Both the position numbers and the translations under genes were made by a program. DNA of 13,571 bases from contig JAKBCJ010000083.1 of NCBI GenBank assembly GCA_021807975.1, positions 1-13,571 on the forward strand, in the 5' to 3' direction. Within the stretch, counting starts at the first letter, position 1, and each line of letters opens with the position of its first letter. Positions 1-7,314 of this stretch are shown piece by piece. The notes below the pieces were generated by a model. The model ran no database searches. It was not told where the DNA came from and was given only the letters and a program-made list of their open reading frames with translations. The stretch is from Pseudomonadota bacterium. GTDB lineage: Bacteria > Pseudomonadota > Alphaproteobacteria > Acetobacterales > Acetobacteraceae.

Positions 1-53
1 CGGAAACCCTGCAATTCGAGCAGGAGTGGCAGCAGACCCGGGCCGCCGGATAG
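1..53 (+). CDS. C-terminal end of an unidentified protein (partial)
   Basis: The third forward frame is open from the window edge to a TAG at 51-53 and encodes the tail ETLQFEQEWQQTRAAG. The stop abuts the stop of the convergent glutathione S-transferase gene, which fits a real gene end in a compact genome. Sixteen residues are too few to name a family. The charged, glutamine-rich tail looks like the end of a soluble protein. Other frames are also open over this short stretch, so the call rests on the composition and on the neat tail-to-tail junction. Confidence 0.4.
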   Translation, partial: ETLQFEQEWQQTRAAG

Positions 54-683
54 CTACCGGTCGTCCACCGGCATATTCGCCGCCACCGACGGGCGGGCAT
101 TGAACGTCTGGTGCCATGCCGCGAGCTTCGGGTGTCCGTCGCGCCAGGCCAGCGCCGCAAAGCGGAAATCCAGGTAGCCAAGTGCCACACCGATGGCGAT
201 GTGCCCCACCGAGAACGCATCGCGGCCAAGGTCCTCCGCTTCACCTTCCAGCGCCGCCACACATGCCACCAGTTTGGTCTGCCACAGCGCCATATGCGGC
301 TCGCTTTGGCGTTCCGGCGGGCGAAAACCCTCCGACAGCAGCGGCAAGGCGTTATCCAGCATCCCCTGCCCCAGGGCATGCCGGCGCAGGGCGGTCAGCC
401 GCTGCGGCCACGCGGCGGGAAACAGCTTCGGCCCCTGATGCAGCGTGTCCAGGTATTCCATGATTACCGCCGAATCGTACACAGCCGTTCCGTCGGCCAG
501 TTCCAGCGTCGGGATCTTACCGACCGGGTTGATTTTCATCAGTTCCAGGTGCGGCGTCGTGCCGCCGGCGACGGTGCGCACGATTTCGATACGGTCCTGC
601 AACCCCATCTCGGCGATCGCGATCATCACCTTGCGAACGTAGGGCGACCGGGGGGACCAATGCAGGATCATCTTCGGGGACAT
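54..683 (-). CDS. Glutathione S-transferase family protein
   Basis: The 209-residue product has the usual length and two-domain layout of a cytosolic GST, a family that conjugates or transfers glutathione to electrophiles. Residues 1-80 form the thioredoxin-like domain: HWSPRSPYVRKV near the start carries candidate catalytic serines (S10, S13), NPVGKIPTL holds the cis-proline P58 that contacts the glutathione backbone, and D70-S71 matches the acidic-Ser pair that binds the gamma-glutamyl group. Residues 90-209 are the helical C-terminal domain, with the usual aromatic DGHPKLAAWHQTFNARPSV ending. The ATG at 683 is preceded by a GAAGGTG ribosome binding site. It is convergent with the partial gene at the left edge, and a terminator separates it from the upstream Bax inhibitor gene, so it is probably transcribed alone. 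The substrate cannot be told from sequence. Confidence 0.9.
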   Translation of the reverse strand: MSPKMILHWSPRSPYVRKVMIAIAEMGLQDRIEIVRTVAGGTTPHLELMKINPVGKIPTLELADGTAVYDSAVIMEYLDTLHQGPKLFPAAWPQRLTALRRHALGQGMLDNALPLLSEGFRPPERQSEPHMALWQTKLVACVAALEGEAEDLGRDAFSVGHIAIGVALGYLDFRFAALAWRDGHPKLAAWHQTFNARPSVAANMPVDDR

Positions 684-805
684 GCGCGCACCTTCATCGG
701 GCTATGGGTTCGGCCCAAAGTCCGAACAAAGCGATAAGGGGACGTTTGCCGGGAACTGGACCGAAGTCAACGGTACCGGCCCGCGCCGAACAGCGGCAGC
801 GGCAT

Positions 806-839
806 AAACAAAAAGGGCGGAGGAAAACCCCCGCCCTTT
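806..839 (-). terminator. Rho-independent terminator of the Bax inhibitor-1 gene
   Basis: AAAGGGCGG at 812-820 pairs perfectly with CCGCCCTTT at 831-839, giving a 9-bp stem with a 10-nt loop. Read on the minus strand the stem is followed by a T-rich tract (TTTTTGTTT). It lies 25 bases past the stop codon at 865, so it serves the minus-strand Bax inhibitor gene and insulates the GST gene beyond. On the plus strand the stem is followed by CCCGG, so it acts in one direction only. Confidence 0.85.
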
Positions 840-864
840 CCCGGCCCGGTCATCGGACCGGGCG

Positions 865-1632
865 TCAGTTGTTGTTCCGGTTACCCAGAAGCTGCAGCAG
901 CATCATGAACAGGTTGATGAAGTTCAGATACAAGCTCAGGGCATCGTAAACGCTGCGCTTAGCCGCGCCATCGACACCTTCGGCATAGGCGAATTGCAGA
1001 TAGCTGGCCTTGATCCGCTGCGTGTCATAGGCGGTCAGGCCGGTGAACACGACAACGCCGATGATGCTGAGCGCGAACTGCAACGCACTGCTGTGGAAGA
1101 AGAAATTCGCCAGGCTGGCGATGATGATCCCGAACAGGCCCATCATCATGAAACTGCCCATGCGGGTCAGATCGGCCTTGGTCGTATAGCCATACAGGCT
1201 GGTGGCGGCAAAGGTCGCGGCGGTGATGAAGAACACCCGCACGATCGACTCGCTGGTGTAGATCAGGAAGATGTTGACCATGCTGGCCCCCATCACGCCG
1301 CAGAACGCCCAGAACAGCGCCTGCGCGGCAGAGGTGGAAAGCTTATTCACCCCCAGCGACAGCACCAGCACAAAACCCAGCGGCGCGAACATCGCGATCA
1401 TCGCCAGGGCCGTGGGATGATGCGCGAAGCCGAACGGCGTCTGCACCAGCGGATAGAATGCGTCGATCAGGCTGGTGTTGGCGATGCCATATGCCACCAC
1501 CCCGGTCAGCAGCAGGCCGGATGCCATCCAGTTGTAAACCCGCAGCATATAAGCCCGCAGGCCGGCGTCGAAGACGGCCGCGGTAGCAGCGGATGCCCGT
1601 GGATAGGCCCCGAATTGCGGACTGTAAGCCAT
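865..1632 (-). CDS. Bax inhibitor-1/YccA family inner-membrane protein
   Basis: The 255-residue protein has seven hydrophobic segments at about 35-55, 77-95, 104-124, 131-148, 160-178, 184-202 and 232-250, the topology of the TMBIM/Bax inhibitor-1 family. The family's hallmarks are visible: YDTQ at 202-205 after the sixth helix, and the last helix LYLNFINLFMMLLQLLGNR. D203 and D230 are candidates for the pH-sensing aspartate pair known from bacterial homologues that leak calcium. Bacterial members are linked to stress tolerance, and some interact with FtsH, but the role here is unknown. The ATG at 1632 has AAGGAAACAAGGAACC just upstream as ribosome binding region. A promoter-like pair and a 14-bp palindrome precede the gene, and an intrinsic terminator follows it, so it looks like a single-gene unit. 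Confidence 0.93.
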   Translation of the reverse strand: MAYSPQFGAYPRASAATAAVFDAGLRAYMLRVYNWMASGLLLTGVVAYGIANTSLIDAFYPLVQTPFGFAHHPTALAMIAMFAPLGFVLVLSLGVNKLSTSAAQALFWAFCGVMGASMVNIFLIYTSESIVRVFFITAATFAATSLYGYTTKADLTRMGSFMMMGLFGIIIASLANFFFHSSALQFALSIIGVVVFTGLTAYDTQRIKASYLQFAYAEGVDGAAKRSVYDALSLYLNFINLFMMLLQLLGNRNNN

Positions 1633-1649
1633 GGTTCCTTGTTTCCTTT

Positions 1650-1663
1650 CGAGCGTACGCTCG
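1650..1663. promoter_or_regulatory. 14-bp perfect palindrome before the Bax inhibitor-1 gene
   Basis: CGAGCGTACGCTCG reads identically on both strands. It sits 18 bases upstream of the ATG and around the start site predicted from the promoter at 1669-1696. It could be an operator for a dimeric repressor, or fold as a small hairpin in the leader just before the ribosome binding site. No regulator can be named. Confidence 0.4.
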
Positions 1664-1668
1664 CGTTG

Positions 1669-1696
1669 CTTATATCAGATTTGCCCGCCCCGTCAT
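1669..1696 (-). promoter_or_regulatory. Putative sigma-70-type promoter of the Bax inhibitor-1 gene
   Basis: On the minus strand, TATAAG (1674 down to 1669) follows ATGACG (1696 down to 1691) with a 16-bp spacer. These match TATAAT and TTGACA at five and four of six positions. Transcription would begin near 1661, inside the 14-bp palindrome, leaving a leader of about 30 nt. The -35 element lies in the loop of the first inverted repeat of the cluster at 1681-1754. Confidence 0.4.
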
Positions 1697-1754
1697 AGGC
1701 GGGCAAGCGAACCGACCCGGTTCGCACAATAACTCCGCCCGCAGGCACGGCGGA
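1681..1754. repeat. Cluster of three successive inverted repeats between permease and Bax inhibitor genes
   Basis: Three stems stand in a row. TTGCCCGCC (1681-1689) pairs with GGCGGGCAA (1698-1706), 9 bp with an 8-nt loop. GCGAACCG (1707-1714) pairs with CGGTTCGC (1718-1725), 8 bp with a 3-nt loop. TCCGCC (1734-1739) pairs with GGCGGA (1749-1754), 6 bp with a 9-nt loop. All lie within 90 bases downstream of the permease stop. None has a U-tract on either strand, so they are not classic intrinsic terminators. They may stabilise the 3' end of the permease mRNA or assist Rho-type termination. Confidence 0.6.
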
Positions 1755-1768
1755 TTGCCAACAACGCG

Positions 1769-4273
1769 CTACTCGTTCCTGAGCAGCGGCGCCGGACTGG
1801 CCCGCAAAGCAGCCGCCGTTCCAGCATAGCCGAACAGCAGCATGAGTGCGAGTGCTCCCGCAAGTGTGTAAATGAGCGTAACCGGCAGGAAAATCCAGTC
1901 GGTGTGCATAATGTAATGCGCCACGCCGAAGCTCGCCGCCGATCCCACGACGGCAGCGATCAGGCCTGACGCCAGACCGATCAGCCCGAACTCGGTCAGC
2001 CATGCGGTGCGGATCTGCGCCCGCGTGGCACCCAGGGTCTTCAGGATCACCGCCTCCCTGATCCGCCGGCGCTGGCCCGCGGCGATCGCGCCGACCAGAA
2101 CGAAACTGCCGGCGAACAAGGTCAGTGCCCCGGTCACCGTCAATGCCGCCGCCACCTGATTCAGCAAGCCGGCAATCGCCGACAGCACATCCTGCACCCG
2201 GATGCCGGTGACGTTCGGCAATGCATCGGTGACAGCCCGCAGCAGCGCCCCCTGTCCGGCATCGTCGATCCGGACTGTCGCGATATGGGTATGCGGCGCA
2301 TGCGACAGCAGGCCCGGGCTGGCGACCATGAAAAAGTTAATCGACATCGACCGCCAGGCAATGTCCCGCAGATTGGCGATTGTCAGGTCGATATCGCGGC
2401 CCAGCACGTTCACGCGGATGACGTCGCCGATCCCCACGCCCCAGCCCTTGGCCATCGCGGCATCGAACGATACCAGCGGCGGGCCGGCATAACCCGCTGC
2501 CCACCATGAACCGGCAACCAGGCGGGTCCCCTTTGGCGGCGTGGCCGCATAGGTCAGCCCCCGGTCGCCGCGCAGCGCCCACGCGCTGTCGGGTGTGGTG
2601 ATAACACGGTCCACCGGCACCCCCTTCACCGCGACCACCCTGGCCCGCAGCGAGGGCACCTGCTCCATCGACGTCACACCGGGCTGGCTGTGAACGATCG
2701 CCTCGAAGCGGGGCAACTGATCGTTCTGGATATCGATAAAGAAGAAACTGGGCGCATTGCCGGGCAACTGATCTTGAATCTGGTACTGCATGTTGCCCTG
2801 GATCAGGGCCACGGCAGCCAGCGTGGACAACCCCAGCCCCGCCGACAGCAACAGCAGCGGCGCCGGTGTCCCCGGCCGATAAAGGTTGCCCACCCCCAGC
2901 CGCGCCGAGGGCCAGCGCGAGGCCGGCGCCCACCGAGCCAGCCGCGTCATCGCGAACCCGCCCGCCCGAAACAGCGCCAGCGTCACCCCCGCCCCCACGC
3001 AGAAATACACCGCAAACGCTCGGTTTGCCGCCGTCGCCACCGTCAGGCCGACCAACGCAAACGCCAGCGTCGCGTTCGCCGCGATCAGCGCCATCGATGG
3101 CCGGATCGCCTCCGGCACCAGCCCGTCGCGAAACAGCGCCCCGCCGGGAATGCGGGCGGCGCGGCCCAGCGGCCAAAGCGCGAAGCAAAGCGCGATCAGC
3201 AATCCATACACCGCCGCCAATCCCAGCGGCCCCGGATAAATCCCCAAAACGGGGGGCACCGGCAGGATCGAGGCCAGAAACCGCCCACCGAGCAACGGCA
3301 GCAACGCGCCAAACACAACGCCCGCGACGATCCCGGCCACGGCCAGCGCCATCACCTGGACCAGACAGACCGTGAACACCAGCCCAGCCGAGGCCCCCAG
3401 GCAGCGCAGCGTCGCGATCGTCCGGGCGCGCGCATCCAGCCAGGCGCGGACTCCGTTGGCCACGCCGATGCCGCCGACCAGCAGCGACGTCAGGCCGACC
3501 AACGTCAGGAACAGGGCCGTTTGGCCGATGAAACGGCTAACCCCCGGCGCCGCGTCGGAGGGATCGCGGATCCGCCAGCCCTTGTCCGGAAACGCCACTC
3601 CAATTTCTTTGGCGATGCCAGCCGCATCAGGCGCCGTCAGACGGATCATGTAGCGAACCATCGCCCCGGGGGCGATCAGCCCGGTCGCCGGCAGCGCCCG
3701 ATCGGAAATCAGCACGCGCGGCCCCAAAATCGCCGCCGTTCCCACGCGATCCGGCTCCTGCGCCAATGTGCCGGCGACCCGGAATGTCTCCGATCCCAGG
3801 CGGGCGAGATCGCCGGTCTTCAGGTTCAGGCGATCCAGCACGATTTGTTCAGCCAACAGCCCGTAGTGGCCATCGAGCGGTGCGAGCGCGGCGGCGATGG
3901 GCCGCGGCGGGTCGGCGACGGCAGTGCCGACCAGCGGCCATTTGCCATCGATGGCTTTCAACTCGATCAACTGCCGCTCGCCGGACGAGGCAACCAGCAG
4001 GGACCGCATCTGCGCCACGTCTGAGGTGACGGCGCCTTTCCGGTGCAGCCAGTCGCGTAGGCTGTCTGGCAATGGCTGGGACCCGGCATCGACCTCCAGG
4101 TCCCCGCCCAGCAAGGCGCGCCCGTCCGCGGCCAAACCGGCATCCACCGCGGCCCGCAAGGAGCCGACCGCGGCGATAACGCCGACACCCAGGGCCAGGC
4201 AGAGCAGCACGATCCACAGACCGCGCACGCCCCCCCGCAGTTCCCGGCGTGCGATCCTCAGCGCCAGAATCAA
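1769..4273 (-). CDS. FtsX-family ABC transporter permease (YbbP-like)
   Basis: The 834-residue protein has the layout of YbbP-type permeases: a first membrane helix at about 18-40 behind a basic start (ALRIARRELRGG), a periplasmic domain to about 245, a helix cluster at about 250-445, a second helix near 470-492, a second periplasmic domain, and three final helices in the last 140 residues. Both FtsX modules show the cytoplasmic coupling motif, ARARTIATLRCLGAS at about 281-295 and RRIREAVILKTLGATRAQI near the C-terminus. Relatives work with a LolD-like ATPase as mechanotransmission or lipoprotein/lipid export complexes. No such ATPase is adjacent; the upstream neighbour is a cupin. The start is TTG at 4273, supported by TAAGGGG about 11 nt upstream and by a stop codon in the same frame just beyond. 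The next in-frame methionine is residue 89, which would remove the first helix. Confidence 0.9.
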   Translation of the reverse strand: MILALRIARRELRGGVRGLWIVLLCLALGVGVIAAVGSLRAAVDAGLAADGRALLGGDLEVDAGSQPLPDSLRDWLHRKGAVTSDVAQMRSLLVASSGERQLIELKAIDGKWPLVGTAVADPPRPIAAALAPLDGHYGLLAEQIVLDRLNLKTGDLARLGSETFRVAGTLAQEPDRVGTAAILGPRVLISDRALPATGLIAPGAMVRYMIRLTAPDAAGIAKEIGVAFPDKGWRIRDPSDAAPGVSRFIGQTALFLTLVGLTSLLVGGIGVANGVRAWLDARARTIATLRCLGASAGLVFTVCLVQVMALAVAGIVAGVVFGALLPLLGGRFLASILPVPPVLGIYPGPLGLAAVYGLLIALCFALWPLGRAARIPGGALFRDGLVPEAIRPSMALIAANATLAFALVGLTVATAANRAFAVYFCVGAGVTLALFRAGGFAMTRLARWAPASRWPSARLGVGNLYRPGTPAPLLLLSAGLGLSTLAAVALIQGNMQYQIQDQLPGNAPSFFFIDIQNDQLPRFEAIVHSQPGVTSMEQVPSLRARVVAVKGVPVDRVITTPDSAWALRGDRGLTYAATPPKGTRLVAGSWWAAGYAGPPLVSFDAAMAKGWGVGIGDVIRVNVLGRDIDLTIANLRDIAWRSMSINFFMVASPGLLSHAPHTHIATVRIDDAGQGALLRAVTDALPNVTGIRVQDVLSAIAGLLNQVAAALTVTGALTLFAGSFVLVGAIAAGQRRRIREAVILKTLGATRAQIRTAWLTEFGLIGLASGLIAAVVGSAASFGVAHYIMHTDWIFLPVTLIYTLAGALALMLLFGYAGTAAALRASPAPLLRNE

Positions 4274-4460
4274 GACCGCACGCGCCCCTTAGGATACGCG
4301 GCGAGATAACCGCTGTGATCGACGCACGGCCCGCGCCCGCCATGACGATGAGAGGCCGGCGACATCCGCCGAGCGACGCACTTATATCGCAGCGTCTCCT
4401 TACCACGACGCCCCTCGGGCTTAGCCCTTACCGTAACGCAGCCGTCTCTCAATCGACCCC

Positions 4461-4871
4461 CTATCCCATTCCAGCCGGCGGATCGCACACGACCGTCTTC
4501 ATTTCGGCGGGCACAGACACCTCCAGCAATTCCAGTTCATCCGCCGTCCCGGTTTCGTTATGCCGCATGCCCCCGGGGATCATCAGCGAATCGCCCGGCA
4601 TAAGGCGGATTTTACGCCCGTCCTCAAACTCCAGATCGACCCAGCCCTTCAACATATAGACAAGCTGGTGATCACAGACATGGTAGTGCCAGCCGGTTTG
4701 TTCACCCAATCCTTGCGTCGCCGACGTTACCTGCGCGCGCATCCTGCCGCCGGTCGCGTCCGTCACTCCCAGATCGCGGTATTTGAAGAAGGACCGCCGG
4801 CCCTTTACATAGGTGGCGTTTTCGACAGTGGCATGGGCCAGCGTACCCGACAGCCCCGGGGCATCGTTCAT
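4461..4871 (-). CDS. Small cupin-domain protein
   Basis: The 136-residue single-domain protein is a beta-barrel cupin. The first metal motif is WHYHVCDHQ (H62, H64, with H68 or Q69 where the family usually has glutamate) followed by G76. The second is PGDSLMIPGGMRHN at 92-105, with H104 as the third histidine. Small cupins like this act as metal-dependent enzymes or ligand-binding proteins; the substrate cannot be inferred. The ATG at 4871 has a near-perfect AAGGAGG ribosome binding site with a 9-nt spacer, so it is probably well translated. It is divergent from the MlaF-like gene across a 136-base region that must hold both promoters. The permease start lies 187 bases further along the same strand, so cotranscription is possible but not shown. 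Confidence 0.88.
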   Translation of the reverse strand: MNDAPGLSGTLAHATVENATYVKGRRSFFKYRDLGVTDATGGRMRAQVTSATQGLGEQTGWHYHVCDHQLVYMLKGWVDLEFEDGRKIRLMPGDSLMIPGGMRHNETGTADELELLEVSVPAEMKTVVCDPPAGMG

Positions 4872-5007
4872 GATCGCTCTCCTCCTTGCGTTCGCGCCGC
4901 GTCTTGTCCGATCCGGCGCTGAAACCCATACAGCTAAGACCTAACCCGGCCCGCCCGCAACACACCCCACCTTGCCGAAACCCGCACCGCACGGCATCAA
5001 CACCCGC

Positions 5008-5784
5008 ATGAGCGATCAGACACCGAAAATCCGCATCCGCGGCCTGCGTAAACGCTTTGGCGAAAAGCGCGTGCTGGACGGCGTCGATCTGGACGTTCCC
5101 AAAGGGACATCCATGGTGGTGATCGGCGGCTCCGGCTCCGGCAAGTCGGTGCTGCTGAAGTGCATCCTGGGCCTGATCGAACCGGACGAGGGTGTCATCG
5201 AGATCGACGGCCATGACATCCTGAAACTGCCCCGCCGCGATCGCGAGCAGGCTCGATCCCGGATCGGCATGCTGTTTCAGGCCGGCGCCCTGTTCGACAG
5301 CCTGCCGGTGTGGGAAAACGTGGCGTTCGGTCTGCTCGCCAGCCACAAAGCCACACGCTCCACCGCCCGGGCGCAGGCCGATAGCTTCCTCGGTCAGGTC
5401 GGACTGGCCCCCGGGGTCGGCGATCTGTCCCCGGCGGAATTGTCCGGCGGCATGCAGAAGCGCGTGGCGCTGGCGCGCGCCATCGCATCGCAGCCGGATA
5501 TCATGTTCTTCGACGAACCGACGACCGGGCTGGACCCGATCATGGGTGCGGTGATCGACGGTCTGATCGTCGATTGCGTCAAGCGCCTGGGCAGCACCGC
5601 GATCGCGATCACCCACGACATGCCCAGCGCCCGGCGGATCGGCGACCAGGCGGCGATGCTGCTGAACGGCAAAATCATCTGGTCCGGCGCGGCGGCGCAT
5701 CTGATGGACAGCGGCAATGCCGAGGTCGATCAGTTCACCCACGGCCGCCGTGAGGGGCCGATTCAGATGGAACTCCGCCGCTGA
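5008..5784 (+). CDS. MlaF-like ABC transporter ATP-binding protein
   Basis: This is a 258-residue ABC ATPase with all catalytic motifs: Walker A GGSGSGKS at 40-47, Q-loop Q91, signature LSGGMQKR at 145-152, Walker B IMFFDEP with E170, and H-loop H203. The LSGGMQKRVALARA signature, FDEPTTGLDPI and the CILGLIEPDEG helix are typical of the Mla/Ttg2 class, which drives phospholipid transport between inner and outer membranes with permease MlaE and the MCE protein MlaD. Neither partner gene is next to it here. The start chosen is ATG 5008, giving MSDQTPKIRIRGLRKRFG. A TTG at 4972 would add 12 unconserved-looking residues, and neither start has a convincing ribosome binding site. The stop TGA overlaps the likely CTG start of the next gene. 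Assignment to the Mla class is fairly sure; the exact substrate is inference. Confidence 0.88.
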   Translation: MSDQTPKIRIRGLRKRFGEKRVLDGVDLDVPKGTSMVVIGGSGSGKSVLLKCILGLIEPDEGVIEIDGHDILKLPRRDREQARSRIGMLFQAGALFDSLPVWENVAFGLLASHKATRSTARAQADSFLGQVGLAPGVGDLSPAELSGGMQKRVALARAIASQPDIMFFDEPTTGLDPIMGAVIDGLIVDCVKRLGSTAIAITHDMPSARRIGDQAAMLLNGKIIWSGAAAHLMDSGNAEVDQFTHGRREGPIQMELRR

Positions 5785-6311
5785 GCCGCTCGGCGGTCCT
5801 CGGGGCGTGTCTGCTGGCCATCGTCGCGGCCACAGCCGGGGCCCCTGTCGCGGCCCGGGCGGCGGCAGCCGAGGAACTGGTGGGGCTGTTCGTCCAGGGG
5901 TGCCTGCCATTTGCCGGCAATCCGGCCGCCTTGCGCGACTGGGCCAAACGAGCTGGTTTGCAACCGGTCGCCGATCCGGCCAGGGCCGCGTTCCTGCACG
6001 GCGCGCCGGGTCAGGTGTTCGATGCCTCGGTCGCCGGCACCAAACTGGCGCTGATATCCTCCGACGACGGCATTTGTTCAGCCGTGACCGAGCAGGCGAC
6101 GACCAACCAGGTTTCGGATGCGCTGGAGGCGGGGCTTACCCGAGCGGGGCTCGCGTTCCGGCTGGCGATCGAGCGGGACGATTCCGGGGTGAACGCAATC
6201 CATGATCGCGAATACCTGGCGACGAAGGACAAGCTGGGGTGGCGCATACTGGAAGCCACCGTCAAGGACGGCCATGGCGGCGAGGCGATGCTGACCGCCG
6301 CGCCGGAATAG
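5781..6311 (+). CDS. Small exported protein with signal peptide, CTG start
   Basis: The frame after the MlaF-like gene encodes a secretory protein only if read from CTG at 5781, where CTGA joins the two genes. There is no in-frame ATG, GTG or TTG until GTG 5880, which would discard the signal peptide. From 5781 the product is 176 residues: a short basic start (SRS), a hydrophobic core AVLGACLLAIVAATAG, and a likely signal peptidase I site near APVAARA. GGAA at 5769-5772 sits 8 nt upstream. The mature part has two cysteines, C41 (VQGCLPF) and C99 (DGICSAV), which could form a periplasmic disulfide. The spacing and opening motif resemble small proteins annotated as the NMCC_0638 (lipo)protein family, from memory and not checked. 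Coupling to the ATPase suggests a periplasmic role beside the transporter, but function is unknown. Confidence 0.75.
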   Translation: MSRSAVLGACLLAIVAATAGAPVAARAAAAEELVGLFVQGCLPFAGNPAALRDWAKRAGLQPVADPARAAFLHGAPGQVFDASVAGTKLALISSDDGICSAVTEQATTNQVSDALEAGLTRAGLAFRLAIERDDSGVNAIHDREYLATKDKLGWRILEATVKDGHGGEAMLTAAPE

Positions 6312-6351
6312 GCGCCGGGGCCGCACGGAACCCGGCCGCTCCGCCGCCGCG

Positions 6352-7314
6352 TCAGGGGGCAACACCGAACGCGTACAGGCTGTCCGCCGCCGTCGGCGCC
6401 TTGCCGGAGGGATCGACGTTCAGTTCCGCCCACGTCCATTTTTCCGCTGTCCGCGCCATCAGGCCGCGAAAGTAGTCCCGGTTGTCGGTGCCCTCGAAAT
6501 CCGGCTGATAGGCCAGCAATGCGTTCTTCGCCGCCGGCAACGCGAAAAACGGCTCGATCCGCTGGCGGACGAACATCGGCATCTCGCTCAGTGCCCATGT
6601 GGAGATCAAGGATACACGGTTCGGTGCTTCGCGCTCCAGCCAAGCCGCGATCGCGTCCAGATCGTTGCACAGCCACGTAGCGGACGCCCCGCTGCCATCA
6701 GCGTCGATTCCGTGCATCCCGAGGTAATAACGCTGCAGCGCCGACACCGGGGGCAAATCGAAGACGATGTATTTGCCGCGAAACCCCAGAGCCCGCGTCA
6801 GGCGGCACATCGAACCGTATCCGCCGCCAAATTCGACGATGCAGTCAGTATCGTGGAAATGGACCGCATGCCGCTGCTGGAACCGGAACAAATGCGAGGC
6901 ATGCTCCAACGCGATCGCATTGGTGGACAGCATGGGCGCGAACGGCGGCGGATGGCCGTATCGCGGATGACGCAGCGCCGGCGCCCAAAGGGTCCTCCAG
7001 TCCGGCGAGCGGCGCAGCATCCGCCACATCCGCAGGGTAACCGGTGCGGCGCCATGCACCATGGTGGCCTCGATCGCCGGCCAGCGCATAAAATACATCG
7101 GGTCTCCCGATGCGGCGAGGCGGTACAATTCGGTGCAGATGCCCTGCCAGAAATCCGAACCCTGCCCGGTCCTGCCCGCCTGCATCAGCGTATCGAGATC
7201 GTCCGTCAGCCGCCTCGCCAGCGCGGCCTGAACCGGCGTGGACGGCCTGGCACCCCAATCCATGACCGTCGCCAGCACGTTCTCGGCGAAACGAAATGCT
7301 CGGCGCGGGTTCAT
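6352..7314 (-). CDS. Putative sugar O-methyltransferase
   Basis: The 320-residue product has a helical N-terminal region (1-150) and a Rossmann-type methyltransferase core from about 155. DCIVEFGGGYGSMCRL at 157-172 is the glycine-rich S-adenosylmethionine site, and KYIVFDLPPVSALQRYYL at 181-198 is the second strand with its acidic residue D186. SLISTWALSEMP at 235-246 matches the fourth strand, where these enzymes place catalytic residues. This pattern fits the putative sugar O-methyltransferase group that decorates surface polysaccharide or glycan chains. The start ATG at 7314 has CCGGAGAG just upstream. The gene is convergent with the exported-protein gene, with stops 40 bases apart. No glycosyltransferases lie in the window, so the acceptor cannot be guessed. 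It could also methylate a small metabolite. Confidence 0.72.
   Translation of the reverse strand: MNPRRAFRFAENVLATVMDWGARPSTPVQAALARRLTDDLDTLMQAGRTGQGSDFWQGICTELYRLAASGDPMYFMRWPAIEATMVHGAAPVTLRMWRMLRRSPDWRTLWAPALRHPRYGHPPPFAPMLSTNAIALEHASHLFRFQQRHAVHFHDTDCIVEFGGGYGSMCRLTRALGFRGKYIVFDLPPVSALQRYYLGMHGIDADGSGASATWLCNDLDAIAAWLEREAPNRVSLISTWALSEMPMFVRQRIEPFFALPAAKNALLAYQPDFEGTDNRDYFRGLMARTAEKWTWAELNVDPSGKAPTAADSLYAFGVAP

Noticed and set aside
2690..4024. Long plus-strand frame of 444 codons opposite the permease
   Set aside because: The product is rich in Arg, Gln, His and Pro without any domain, which is typical of the antisense of a GC-rich gene. The opposite strand encodes a clear FtsX-family permease.
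1769..5784. Idea that the MlaF-like ATPase drives the FtsX-family permease in the same window
   Set aside because: They are on opposite strands, separated by the cupin, and belong to transporter classes that use different ATPases.
5781..5813. Possible lipobox (LGAC) in the exported protein's signal peptide
   Set aside because: The cysteine is residue 10, too early to follow a full hydrophobic core, and a better signal peptidase I site lies further on.
4702..5910. Minus-strand frame of 402 codons across the cupin and MlaF-like genes
   Set aside because: It overlaps two well-supported genes, and its product is low in hydrophobic residues and looks like a shadow.
6312..6351. Possible bidirectional terminator between the convergent exported-protein and methyltransferase genes
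   Set aside because: Only a 5-bp stem (GGCCG/CGGCC) is present, and there is no T-run on either strand.
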